Below are positions 12,325-23,348 of a DNA stretch of 64,000 nucleotides, in pieces (the first letter of the stretch is position 1; every line of letters begins with the position of its first letter). This stretch comes from Anisodus tanguticus (taxonomy: Eukaryota; Streptophyta; Magnoliopsida; Solanales; Solanaceae). The stretch spans positions 14,665,001 through 14,729,000 of the forward strand of contig CM067552.1 in assembly GCA_034509755.1 (NCBI GenBank). Direction: 5' to 3'. A model generated the notes under the pieces. That model was not told the DNA's origin, ran no database searches, and was given only the letters and a program-made list of their open reading frames with translations. The position numbers were made by a program, and so were the translations under genes.

Positions 12325-12704
12325 AAACCCAAATCCTAGGGTTTCAAGCTTAATAACCGGTGTGGAACTTGTAAAATTGCAGGGAAAATCCCTCCAAGAC
12401 ACAATGAGCCAATCAAAATGCAGTGTTTGAAAATCAATAAGATATGAACAATTAATGATTTGCAGCACAAAAAAAAGAAGAGAGGGGCAACTCACCTTTC
12501 AGGTGGTTGTACCATGGTGTAGAGGTGAGATATGGAAAGAGCATTTAATGCTCTTGGCCAAAATGGATTGACAATACTTGTCAAAAGAAAACACGCCCGA
12601 GGACTTGCCCTTTCCCTCAAGAAGATGATATGAGAGAGCAAGAAGAGGCGTTAGGGTTTGCCTCTTGAAGGCAAGTAATCCAAAAGGGAACGCATAAGGG
12701 GTTC

Positions 12705-12709
12705 AACCT
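12705..12709. repeat. Target site duplication, left copy (AACCT)
   Basis: AACCT immediately precedes TGTAACACCCC at 12710. The same five bases follow the other element end at 19881-19885. Five bases is the usual Ty3/Gypsy duplication length. Confidence 0.9.
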
Positions 12710-14336
12710 TGTAACACCCCAAATCATGGCATGGGTGAAACATGACACACTGTGTCTGACTGCATGTGACTGAGCGAACCACATGGCTTCTTAGTCATCA
12801 TGGGCATCAAAAGCATGCAATAATAATAGTTTAAAACATGTATAACATATACTGAAATAGTTGTCTGAAATATAATAGCAGAATCATCTCTAAGTAAAAC
12901 ATGATAAGTTTGAAATTAATGTCGATATGACTGATATGACATGTTGACTAGTCTAGTCTATGAAACCTCTGAAACATGAGTCTCTAAAACTGTTTACCAG
13001 GACAAGGCCCTAACATACCTCTACTAATAATCATGACATGTAAATAAAGATGACGCCCGAATGAGATGGGGCTCACCAAAAGCTGATACTGAGGCAAATC
13101 CTAGAGAGCAGATTCATCGTCATGAAACTCAGTACCTACGTCGTGAAGTGTAGGCCCCGGATAAAGGGACTTTAGTACATTTGAATTGTACTGTATGTAA
13201 AACAACTGAAATAATAAGCCGGCATATGATTTAATAGGAACATGAAACTGAAACTGAACATGAACAGGAATATAATAACATGTATGAAATATGTAAGTTG
13301 TATATATATATATATATTACCTGGCCCGACTAGCAGAACGCTTCCATACCTTGCTGGGGTATGAGACATGAACAAGACATGAAATGATCTAATCGGTAAT
13401 ATGAAGGTATCGTCCTCTGGGCGGAGAGACCCTTATCCTACGCTGACATACATAGTCTCAGGCTACTTGAGCCTTCTCGGTAATCTATGCAACTCCCAAA
13501 ATATGTACTTTAAAATAGTTGGCTTTTAAGACCATAGATTTCATGAAAAATAACTTCTAAAACATAGTTTGCATTTATAGTTTAATATGTGAATATATAT
13601 ATCATATAAAGCATGCGTTCATGGATTACGAACAAGTTGATGACAATCATTATGACCTATCATGAATACAATTGATGAATTGTAATATAGACATGATGTA
13701 TAATATAATTACATGTATTAGGGTTATCATGATAATGGAACAAAACTCTAAACCCATTAAGAATTAGTATTTCATGGAAAAGCATAGCGTGGGGAAGGAC
13801 ATGGATATTCCCACACGTGGATAGAAGATCTATATACCTTAATCGCTCAAATACTTGTATTAAAGGTCTAAACTTGGAAGAATAATCCCAAAGCTCGAAC
13901 CTTGAGCTTTGGAATGGGTTTATCTTGAAAACCGTAGGTTAAGAACAATGAAAACTGATTTTTCAGAACTAAGTCTCGTATTTATATTGTTCCCAGTCAG
14001 AAGGATTTTACGGCCAAATATGACGGACCGTATAATCGGACTGTCTCATAATTGCAACTTTCTAGTAACTTTAAAAACTCAAGGGGTTGGGATGGTTAAA
14101 AAGGACGTACCGTAACTTTTTATACGATCTATAAAACCTTTTGGGTTCCATCATTTTCAACAACAAGATTTATGGTTTGTTTCGATAGACCATAAAAAAT
14201 TCTACAGTCTGTATAATCTAGGCGTAAAATTGGGTCTGAAGAATTGAAATTGATTTTTTAACTTAAACTCCCCATTTTGGTTTTCTAAACCCCTGAATCA
14301 TGAACAAGGCTTAGTTTGAATGTATGAGGTGTTACA
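12710..14336 (-). repeat. 3' LTR of the nested chromovirus, 1627 bp
   Basis: The LTR is bounded by TGTAACACC and GGTGTTACA. The adjacent bases 14337-14349 read in reverse as GGGGGAGATAT, the polypurine tract. It aligns block by block with 17953-19880 but is about 300 bp shorter. One missing block corresponds to about 19340-19440. It carries ACGGACCGTA at 14023-14032. Confidence 0.9.
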
Positions 14337-14459
14337 ATATCTCCCCCTTGGGATCATTCATTCTCGAATGATGGGTTATGGTTCAGAACATGACTAGACA
14401 TCGCATGAGTACATGAACGTGAAGAAACATGACATGAAACATGAGACTAAATGGCATGA

Positions 14460-15019
14460 TTACATGAAAGCATGAACATGGGGACATGGAACATGAGTAA
14501 TGAATACATGAACGTGAAATATTGACATGGATACGTAAGGGACATGACATGAATACTGAAGGTATTTACCTTGCTCATTTTCTGCTTGCTTCTCAAATAA
14601 GTGCAGATATCTAGACTTCATGTCTTTTTCGGCTTCCCATGTAGCCTCTTCAACATTCTGACTTCTCCACAACACTTTCATTGAGCAACTTCCTTAGTTC
14701 TCAACTTTTGAATCTAACGATCCAAAGTAGCCACATGTATCTCCTCATATGTCAAACCATCATTAAATGTAATGGATTCAGTAGGGACAACCAACGCTGG
14801 GTCTCCCACACACTTCCTCAACATGGATATATGAAACACTGGATGCACAAAAACTAAATCTTGTGGTAATTCAAGTTCATAAGCCACTTGGCTAATTCTC
14901 CTAAAAATCCTATATGGTCCGATATATCTGGGCCCGAGCTTCCCTTTCTTTCCAAACCTTATGTCACCTTTCATAAGTGAAACTTTTAGAAATTCCCAAT
15001 CATCAACTTGAAACTCCAA
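14460..15019 (-). pseudogene. Integrase C-terminus and chromodomain of the nested chromovirus
   Basis: From 15019 the minus strand reads KGKLGPRYIGPYRIFRRIS, then YELELPQDLVFVHPVFHISM. This is the GPY/F module of chromovirus integrases. It continues to TYEEIHVATLDR and, after a frame change near 14700, VLWRSQNVEEATWEAEKDM, the chromodomain core that directs insertion through histone marks in this class. The reading frame is broken between the two parts. Confidence 0.85.
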
Positions 15020-15860
15020 GTCTCTATGCCTACATCCGAATAGGACATTTGGTGACTCTGAGCTATTTTCAAGCGCTCCTGAATCAACTTGACTTTCTCT
15101 ATAGCCTAATGCACCAAGTCTGGTCCTACTAATTCTACTTCACCAACTTCGAACCAACTAATTGGTGATCTACACCTTTGCCCATATAGAGCTTCGAACG
15201 GTGCCATCTGAATGCTAGTATGATAACTTTTAATATAAGAAAATTCAATGAGAGGCAAGTGATCATCCCAATTACCTTTAAAATAAAAAATGCATGCCCT
15301 CAATATATCCTCAAGAGTGTGAATACTATGCTCTGCCTAGCCATCTGCCTAAGAATGAAAAGTTGTGCTGAGATTTAACTTGGTACTCAATTCTTTATGG
15401 AAAGACTTTCAAAAGTGTGTTGTGACAGAAGAACCACGATTTGAAATAATAGACACTAGGGTCCCATAAAGCCTGACAATTTCTTAGATGTACAACTTAG
15501 CATAGTTTTCTGCTAAATCTGTGGTCTTGACTGGCAAGAAGTGGGTTGATATAGTGAGTCGATCCACTATCACCCAAATCGAATCATGCCTTCGGGCTGA
15601 GCGAGGTGTACCTGTTATGAAGTCCATGTTTATCATCTTCCATTTTCAAAGAGGATTATCAATATTCTGAGCAAACCCACCAGGACTCTGGTGCTCGACT
15701 TTCACCTGCTGACAATTCAGACACTTGGCTAAAAAATCTACCACATTCCTCTTCATATCATTCCACCAATAAATCTCTTTAAGATCATGATACATCTTTG
15801 TAGAACCTGGGTGAATAGAATACCTAGAATTATGCGCTTCTGCCATAATTTACTCTATAT
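15020..15860 (-). pseudogene. Integrase zinc-binding and core domains
   Basis: The HHCC module is visible in the frame from 15846: H-x-H spacing in HNSRYSIHPGSTKMYHDLK and CLNCQQVK. The core follows with MDFITG and VIVDRLT near 15620-15560. Further on the sequence reads SNRGSSV where the family has an SDRG-type motif, so a catalytic Asp appears to be Asn. The frame 15303-15106 holds WDDHLPLIEFSYIKSYHTSI and ALYGQRCRSPISW. Several stops and frame changes interrupt the domain. Confidence 0.85.
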
Positions 15861-16148
15861 GTCTGTCCATGTCTGGAAAATATAACCTGCCTCGATACCT
15901 CAAAGTACCATCATCTCCCCCTTGTTCAAAAGTCGTAGTCTTATGATTGTGAATCCCTTCATTCAGCCGTAACAAGTAGGGATCACTAAACTGTTTTTCC
16001 TACACCTCAGCTACCAATGTGGATTTAGACTTGTTCTGAATAACAACACCACCATCTTCGAAGTGCATGAGTCAAACTCCTAGACTGGCTATTCGATGAA
16101 TATCCTTCGTCATGGTTCTCTTATCTTCTTCAAAATGAGCTAAACTTT

Positions 16149-16689
16149 CTATGGATCGCCGACTAAGAGCATCACTACCATATTCACTTTCCCTGGATGG
16201 TAGAGAATATTTACATTATAATCCTTTATCAATTCGAGCCATCTCCTTTGTCTAAGATTCAACTCCCGTTGCTTAAAAATATACTGAAGGCTCTTGTGAT
16301 CTGTGAAAATGTCAACGTGAACTCCATACAAATAGTGACGCCATATTATGAGTGCAAAAATCATGACTGCCAATTCTAATTCATGAGTCGAATAATTCTT
16401 TTCATGAGGCTTAAGCTTTTCGGATGCATAAGCTATAACCTTATCATGTTGCATTAAGAACACACCCAAGACCAATGACTGATGCATCACAATATACTAC
16501 TAATCCTTTGGTTCCCTCTAGCAATGTTAACACTAGAGCATAAGTCAGTCTCGTTTTCAATTCTTCAAAACTATACTCACATGCATCTGACCACTGAAAT
16601 TTGAATTTCTTCTGAGTCAATCTAGTCAACAGAGATGAGATGGAAGAAAGACCTTCTATAAAGTGCCTATAATAGCCTTCCATACCCAA
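16149..16689 (-). pseudogene. RNase H domain of the nested chromovirus
   Basis: Two overlapping minus frames share the domain. The frame from 16689 has MGMEGYYRHFIEGLSSI and VVYCDASVIGLGCVL. The frame from 16490 has YASEKLKPHEKNYSTHELEL, TDHKSLQYIFKQRELNLRQ and ILYHPGKVN. These are the standard landmarks of Ty3/Gypsy RNase H. A frameshift near 16450-16490 separates them. Confidence 0.9.
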
Positions 16690-16761
16690 GAAATTTCATA
16701 TATCTGAGGCAAAAGTAGGACTGGGCCAATTCTTAACACCATCTATTTTTTGAAAATCAAC

Positions 16762-17289
16762 TTAGATGCCTTTGCCTGAAATCACATGGCCTAAGAATGC
16801 CACTAACTTAAGCCAAAATTTGCACTTGGAAAATTTCGCATAGAGTTTGCGGTCCTGAAGTGTTCGCAATACAATTCTGAGATGTACTGCATGATCAGCC
16901 TCACTACGGGAATAGACTAGAATATCCTCAATGAAGACAATGACGAAAAGATCAAGATAAGGCTTGCAGACTCTATTCATAAGATCCATGAAATCAGCTG
17001 GGGAATTCATCAATCTGAATGACATGACACAAAATTCGAAATAACCATAGCGAGTTCTTAAGGCAGTTTTCAGAATGTCAACTTCCTTAACCTTAAGCTG
17101 ATGGTACCCTGATCTGAGGTCAATCTTGGAATAACACTGAGCACCCTGAAGTTGGTCAAATAAATCATAGATTTTTGGAAGAAGGTATTTGTTCTTAATG
17201 GTGACCTTGTTCAACTGGTGATAGTCAATGTACATACGCAAAGATCCCAAGTTGGTGGAGATATATCTTCCCCATGGGAATGTTCCCAT
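16762..17289 (-). pseudogene. Reverse transcriptase of the nested chromovirus (5' truncated)
   Basis: The frame reads SLRMYIDYHQLNKVTIKNKY, DLFDQLQGAQCYSKIDLRSG, YHQLKVKEVDILKTALRTRY and LDLFVIVFIEDILVYSRSEA. The catalytic motif is FIED rather than FIDD, so one metal-binding Asp is replaced by Glu. The N-terminal fingers are missing: the sequence upstream of SLRMYIDY goes within about 20 codons into gag. Confidence 0.92.
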
Positions 17290-17950
17290 AACTCATATCA
17301 GATATTTACAACATCCTGCAACTGATAAGCTCCAAACCATGCTGCCTCTACCTTAGTAACATGCATAACACAAAAGATTTTCTGTAGCCCATCAATAAAA
17401 TTATGTGGATCTTTCTTTTTACAAGACCTGTGAACACTAGAGGCTCCATGCGCAAAAATTCCCAAGTCCTGAAACTGGATGACTCCCCACTAGCTCCTAT
17501 ACTTAAAGTCGTTCTTTGTTGTTAGGCTTGAGTAGCCACAAACTGGGTGTGTAACTGAATAGCTCTCCTAACATCCTAATTAGTGGAATTGGGTGGCGAA
17601 ACTAGAACCTCTGCAGGCCCTATGGTATCGGGTAGGGTGTTGTACCCGAATTGGATCCATGATTCAGAGTATCTTCCTCACGAACAGCATTAGCAGCAAC
17701 CCTCTTGCTTGGAGATGATTTCTTTTTTGCACGCATTTAATGAAATACGTAATATGCATGAGTTAGAAGGATGTCCTGAAAATATAACTCTAACTTCAAA
17801 TTCTAGAGTATGAAACAAGTGAGACAATCCTAGATGTCTTAGTAGTCAACTATTTACATGTGTGGATCCTTCACACACATAAAAGTAACCTCACTGGACA
17901 CGGTTTCATAGACTCCCTAAGACATTTGAACCTAGGCTATAATACCAAGT
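17290..17950 (-). pseudogene. Gag start of the nested chromovirus, fused to RT by deletion
   Basis: Minus-strand translation from about 17650 gives RRAIQLHTQFVATQA, ASGESSSFRTWEFLRMEPLV, DPHNFIDGLQKIFCVMHVT and AAWFGAYQLQDVV, a chromovirus gag N-terminal pattern, with stops. The rest of gag, the zinc knuckle, the protease and the first part of RT are absent. The gag text ends at about 17290 and RT begins at once. Confidence 0.8.
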
Positions 17951-17952
17951 TT
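17939..17952 (-). promoter_or_regulatory. Primer-binding site of the nested chromovirus
   Basis: The minus strand reads AACTTGGTATTATAG immediately inside the LTR end at 17953. TGGTAT is followed by T in place of C, a slightly decayed initiator-Met tRNA site. Confidence 0.8.
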
Positions 17953-19880
17953 TGTAATGCCCCAAACCATGGCCTGGGCGAAATATGACACTCGGTATCT
18001 GACTACATGTGACCGAGTGAACCACATGTCTTGCTAGTCATAATGGGCATCGAAAGCATGCAATGATAATGGTATAAAACATGTATAACGTATACTAAAA
18101 TGGTAGTTTGAAATATAACATCGGAATCATCTAAGTAATACATGATACGTCTGAAAATAATGTTGACATGACATTCTAACTAGTCTAGTCTATGAAACCT
18201 CTGAAACATGAGTCGGCAAAATTGTTTACCAGGACAAAGCTATGGCATACCTCTACTAATAATCATGACATGTAAATAAAGCTGACACCCCGAATGAGAT
18301 GGGGCTTACCAAAAACTGATACTGAGGCAAATCCTAGCGAACAGATTCGTCCTAAAACTCAGTACCTTCACTGTGAAGCGCATGCCCGGGGTAAACGGAC
18401 GTTAGTACATTTGAATTGTACTGTATGTAAAGCAACTGAAAGAATGAGCAGGCACATGATATAATAGGAATATGAAACTAAAATGGAAACTGTACCTGCA
18501 TATGAATATAATCACATGTATAAAATCTATAAGTTGTATATCTATATATATCTATAGGGAGAGCAATAGTATAACTGATAACATAAAATTACCATGTGGG
18601 TACGTGGAGTCTAGAACCTGGCCCGACCAACAAATCGCTCCCATATCTTATCGGGGTATGAGACATGAACATGACATGAAATGATCCAATTAGTAATATG
18701 AAGGTATCATCCTCTGGGTGAAGCAACCCTTATCCTACGCTGGAATACGTAGTTTCAAGCTACTTGAGCCTTCTCAATAATTTATACAACTCCCAAAACA
18801 TATACTAAAAATAGTTGGCTTGTAAGCCCGTGGATTTCATGAAAAATAACTTGTAAAAATGGTTTGCATTTATGGTTTAACATGTGAATAGATATATAAT
18901 ATAACTTGCATAAATCATGAAAAATATATATAATTTCATGGAAACTGAGTAATAATAATTATAACATGAAATTAATAATTCAAGTGTTTCAAAGCATGCA
19001 TTCATTGATTACGGACAGGTTCATAACAATTATAATGACCTATCATGAATAGAATTGATGAATTGTAATATAGGCATGACTTATAATATTGTTACATGTA
19101 TTGGGGTTATCATGATAATGGAATAAAACTCTAAACCTATGAAGAATTCGGGTTTCATGGAATAGCGTAGCGTGAGGAAGGACATGGATATTTCCACACA
19201 TGGATAGAAGCTCTACATACCTTAGTCGCTCAAATACTTGTATTAAAGGTCTGAACTTGGAAGAATAATCCCAAAGCTTGATCCGTGAGTCTTGGAATGA
19301 GTTTATCTTGAAAGCCCTAGGTTAAGAACAATCAATTTCTACTTAGAATTCATGTATATGTGTTAGAATCCACTTGAAATAGACTTACCTTCGTGTATGA
19401 GAGTGATGGGAGGAGAGAACCTTCATGCAAGGGATTGAGAAGAGTGAAAACTGATTTTTCATAACTGAGTCTCGTATATATATTATTCCCAGTCGGAAGG
19501 GTTTTACGACCAAATTCAATGGACTGTCAAATTTTCCACGGTCTGGTCTGGGCCCTAAAACTTTATACAGTCTGTATAATCAGGTCGTCTCATAATTGCA
19601 ACTTTCCAGTGACATTACAAACTCAAGGCGATGTGACAGTCAAAAAGGACAGACCGTAACTTTTAATACGGTCCATAAAATCTATTGGGTTCCGTCTTTT
19701 TCAAAAACAATATTTATGGTTTGTTTCGATGGACTGTAACAAATTCTATGGTCCGTATAATCCAAGTGTAAAATTGGGTCTACAGAACTGAAACTGATTT
19801 TTCAACTTAAACTCCCCGTTTTGATTTCCTAAACCCCTAAATCATGAACAAGGCTTAGTTTGAAGGTACGAGGTGTTACA
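17953..19880 (-). repeat. 5' LTR of the nested chromovirus, 1928 bp
   Basis: Plus-strand ends are TGTAATGCCCC and GGTGTTACA. It is homologous along its length to 12710-14336 with extra blocks near 18900-18990 and 19340-19440. It contains decayed forms of the ACGGACCGTA palindrome (for example GACAGACCGTAAC near 19648). Confidence 0.9.
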
Positions 19881-19885
19881 AACCT
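19881..19885. repeat. Target site duplication, right copy (AACCT)
   Basis: It directly follows the element end and is identical to 12705-12709. Confidence 0.9.
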
Positions 19886-20418
19886 TTGAAGGAGTAGATA
19901 TTTAAATTAAATGGGTGGTCAATTTCTCCAATGTGGCTATGAATTAATTTAAAAATCAACCAAAATCATTTCAATTGTTGCCAGAATTAGTTTAGAAATC
20001 AATTAGTCATTTCAATTTTAACAAATTCTGATAGTAATATAAATTAAAGCTAAATTATTGTAAAACTTAGGATGTAATTGATAATTAATTTAATTTATTA
20101 AATTTTTTATTTTAACGGAGTAATATATATATTAATTAATCACTTATTAGCTTAAGAAATTAATTAAATAAATGTTTTTACTATTTTGAGTTTCAATTCA
20201 GATAGATATATTTAAAATCATAATAAATATGCAAAATATGTAGATGATATACAATAATATACTTGATGATATTTTACCAAATGAAATGGAAAAATGTCAT
20301 CGCAATAATTTTGTAAAATCTTATTGACTTTAAAAGGAGCATATTTCACTACGTTTGTTATTCAAAAAGTTTGAATAATTAAATAAAATTTATGGATGGC
20401 AAAAATTAGGTGTCAACA
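19886..20418 (-). mobile_element. Start of the LARD-like 5' LTR, right of the nested element
   Basis: Read in reverse it starts TGTTGACACCTAATTTTTGCC at 20418 and aligns by eye with the 3' LTR end at 9774. It rejoins the LARD sequence at 12709 once the nested element is removed in thought. It is very AT-rich with no coding signal. Confidence 0.7.
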
Positions 20419-20795
20419 CACATCTCATGCTCCCATCAAATGAACACTTTACCAATTTGTTTGTCGTGTCATTGCACTTAAACTATTCAAATTTTCTTCA
20501 ATATAGCTCAACTCCATATGATAGAAAGAAAACTTTTCATTCAATTACCATAACAAGTCCCACCACCTCTGACCTCATCACTAAGGATTCTCTTTCATGT
20601 CCTCATCCTTTCTCAACTTCTCTTCACGGTTTTAACATGGTCACTATCCTCTTGTCAAATAAATTGATCCTCCCAAGATTACACTTGTCTTCATATATAA
20701 ACATATGTACCCTTCCATTACTGAATTGTCAACTTGACATTGATACACTTTATCATAAGATCATCATAATAAACCTGAACGACATTTAAGAATTT
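20419..20795 (+). other. Unassigned segment with a 120-residue open frame
   Basis: This 377-bp piece lies between the LARD start and the end of the next reverse LTR. It holds one open frame, 20427-20789, with no recognisable domain, a rather Ser/Leu/Ile/Thr-rich composition and no ribosomal or promoter context. It may be chance or a scrap of an older repeat. I do not assign a function. Confidence 0.3.
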
Positions 20796-21509
20796 TGTCA
20801 CATCCCAACCTTAGGGGGTGTGGTCGACACCCGGTGCCCTAAGGCCCCAGCGTACCGATCATAAATCATCAAGACAACATTACAAAATCTGGGTCGGCAA
20901 GACCTCTAATTGATAGTTGTATAACACTCTAGAAGTATAAAAGGACCAAACACATATATATGTACATACTAAGGCCTACAAGGCTGTACAAAAATTGCTA
21001 AACACAGGACTCCAGTATACAAGCCTCTAAATACGACATAGAGTAGCAACAGGTAGGGACAGGACCCCGCCATACCCAAGGTACATACATACATCAAAAC
21101 CAGAACCTACTTACACTCTAAACAACTCTAGAAGAAAGGAGCGTGACAACCAGTGGATAGACCAGGTCACCTACTGTGGTGGAACGTCTATATGTACATG
21201 CGAGTATGAAACGCAGCGCCCCGGCAAGGGACGTCAATACGAAAGAATGTACTAAATATGTAAGGTGAGAAAAGTAAATAGGTGAAATACTATAAGTAAG
21301 GTAAGAGAGAGACAACATGTAACTCTGAGCGCCACTGTGGGCGAATGATATGCATACTTTCCTTTAAAAACTTACACGTACGTATATATGTATATGTAGG
21401 ACACACATTGAGGATATCTCTCATCATCATAAACTACCCAACTGCAGTGGTGCACATATAAGTGTCTTTCCGACCGACTATAGCACGGCTCGATTTATAT
21501 ATATATATA
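20796..21509 (-). mobile_element. Reverse Gypsy LTR, left part (3' end)
   Basis: Plus-strand TGTCACATCCCAACCTTAGG is the reverse complement of an LTR 3' end like that at 9141-9150. The following order (CCGGTGCCC, GACAGGACCCCGCC, GGGACGTCAATACGAAAG, CCAACTGCAGTGG, CACGGCTCGA) mirrors the forward LTRs at 6915 and 57566. It stops at the (TA)n run 21496-21509, and the LTR resumes at 29385. Confidence 0.85.
21496..21509. repeat. (TA)n run at the left pararetrovirus junction
   Basis: A short alternating TA tract native to this LTR group marks the point where LTR sequence gives way to viral RT sequence within a few tens of bases. Confidence 0.8.
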
Positions 21510-22080
21510 AGGTCCATTCAATTTACTGATAAATTTCCCGATCAAATCTTAGATAAAACCAAGCCATTTTTCCAATGATATCAAATAAAACTTTTAAATA
21601 TAAAATGCTGGTCAATGCTAATAGAAAATATTAAGATATCATCAATGTAAACAATAATGAATTTTTGAAAATGGGTTAACAATATCATTCATGATCCTCT
21701 GGAACTCAGAAGGATCATTTCTTAGACCAAATGACATTACGTTCCATTTGTATTGCCAAAATGGTACAGTAAAAGCAGTCTTATATCGATCTCTGGGATC
21801 AATTTGAATTTGCCAGAAACCTAATTTTAAATCAAATTTTGAGAAAATTGTAGCAGCGTAAAGTCGCTAGAGTAAATATTTTTGGTTTGGGATAGGATAC
21901 CTAATCCAACAGTGGGCATGTTCAAAGGTTTGTATTTAATGACTAAATGGGGGACGCCACATTCAATCTCAGAGTTTTTGTTGACATAAAAAGTTGTGCA
22001 ACTCCAAGGGGACTTGCTGGGAGAAATTATGCACTTTTCAAGAAGACCATTGATTTTTTCTAGCAATGGATTGTTAGCTC
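21510..22080 (-). pseudogene. Pararetroviral reverse transcriptase, truncated
   Basis: The minus frame from 22066 shows the start of the caulimovirid RT fingers (SPSKSPWSCTTFYVNKNSEI and VIKYKPLN). After a frame change near 21880-21840, other frames give the palm region around 21830-21620. The region expected to hold the catalytic YxDD is disrupted by a stop and substitutions near 21640. RNase H is missing here because the copy ends at the TA tract. The domain would copy pregenomic RNA into DNA in an intact virus. It is non-functional here. Confidence 0.85.
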
Positions 22081-22329
22081 ATGGTTTATTTTAATAGGGT
22101 GATCTTTCATAGGGATAGTTTTCTCATTAAAGTCAGGTTTATAAAGAAGTTTGACTATGTGTTTCTTGTAGTTCCAGAAAGTTGTGGGCAAGTCTGCACA
22201 AAGTTCCTTTTGTATCTTGGTTTCCAGGGTTCTAATATTGGATTGGAGAGTAGGTTCTTGAAGTTGTTATTCTAACCTTTGAAACTCTACTTCTTCCTTG
22301 AGAAAATTGTTCTAGGCTTCCTTATGTTT

Positions 22330-23330
22330 TAAGATAAACAAAACTTTCCTAATAGGGGGCCCATCAAAAGGAAGGAAAATGCCACTACATTCGACTTTGA
22401 TGCCTTAGTGAGTGACTTTAAAAGGTATGAGTTCTTCAATTAAAAGAGCTCCTAATATGACATGGTTGGTAATGTCTTTTATTATTACAAATGAAGTTGA
22501 TGAAGATAAAAGATCATTTTCTAGGGAAGTTTTGACTTCAACATTAGACAATTTGAAGCAAATTCCTAATTTGTTGCCATTGGCAGCTCTAAGGGACTCT
22601 TTTTTCTTTCCAAAGAACTTAGTTGGAATAAGTCCTTCTTGGACACAATTGAGTTCTGCATCTATATCAAATAAGGCAGCAATATCTAAGGTAAATAATT
22701 TATTGAATACTAAGGTTACCCTAGTATGCCACTTTCAAATGGAAAATCTGGAAATATAGTTGATAAAGTTTGCTTGTTCAACTTCTTGATATATTGGTTC
22801 AACCTCCATTTGTTTGGGTATCTCAGGCTTAGTAGAAATTTGTTGAAGAACAAGAAGGTCTAATTCTTGTTTTGCTTTGATTTCTCGAATTTCTTCCTTA
22901 AGGATTGCTATCTCTGTTTGGAGGTCAGAGATAGTTACTTCCTTAATTTTTTGGGAAGGAAATCTATTGAGAATATCGGTAATATTGTAGGCATTTTCTA
23001 CCCAAGGATGATTAGTAAAAGCATTGGATGTGGAAGCTTTACCTAAGGTTCCTTTGAACTGTTCTAGATAATGCCTCTTTTTATATGAATCCTGAAGATT
23101 TCTTATAATCTTAAGAAGAAGATCTTGTTCTTTTGGGAGAATATTGATCTCAAGTTGGTTATCTTGGGTTTTCTGATTAGATTGTGACGAACATTATTCT
23201 AGGTCATCACCCTCAAGTTGGTTAAATTGTTGCTCAAAAACTCGTCGTCAGCCATTTCAGATATATCAGTTTCATCTAGTAATAGTTGTTTTATTTGGTT
23301 GAGGATAGACTCATCTAGATTAAGGTTTCT
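22330..23330 (-). pseudogene. Pararetroviral aspartic protease region
   Basis: Between the coat protein and RT, minus-strand translation gives ALFDIDAELNCVQEGLIPTK near 22680-22620. This has the shape of a retroviral-type aspartic protease active-site segment, but the catalytic D-T/S-G has become D-I-D. A further block, IKDITNHVILGALL, lies at about 22480. A leucine/glutamate-rich stretch (22800-22950) precedes it and looks like coiled coil. Stops are present. Confidence 0.7.
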
Positions 23331-23348
23331 AACATTCCCGATAAATTT

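Larger units (their letters stand above)
9775..12709 (-). mobile_element. Non-coding interior and 5' LTR part of the LARD-like element
   Basis: Between the two TGTTGACACC ends there is no gag or pol frame on either strand. The stretch holds a diverged ~55-60-bp array at 10850-11215 and a reverse-strand promoter-like TATATAAA (12324-12317) followed by an untranslated leader. The 5' LTR therefore probably reaches down to about 12100, but its end is not certain. The open frames at 10284-10751 and 11291-11650 show no family features and lie in this repeat. Lack of coding capacity plus LTRs fits a large retrotransposon derivative. Confidence 0.65.
12710..19880 (-). mobile_element. Complete but deleted reverse Ty3/Gypsy chromovirus, 7.2 kb
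   Basis: The element has two LTRs, primer site, polypurine tract, decayed gag-pol and a 5-bp target duplication. Read in reverse, the order is 5' LTR (19880-17953), PBS, gag start, deletion, RT, RNase H, integrase, chromodomain, PPT and 3' LTR (14336-12710). The chromodomain-like tail and long LTRs suggest the Tekay/Del branch. It is inserted in the LARD-like element. Pol has stops, frameshifts and catalytic substitutions, so it could move only with enzymes from elsewhere. Confidence 0.92.

Noticed and set aside
20427..20789. 120-residue plus-strand ORF as a possible host gene
   Set aside because: No domain, no promoter and no homology I can recognise. Kept only as an unassigned segment.
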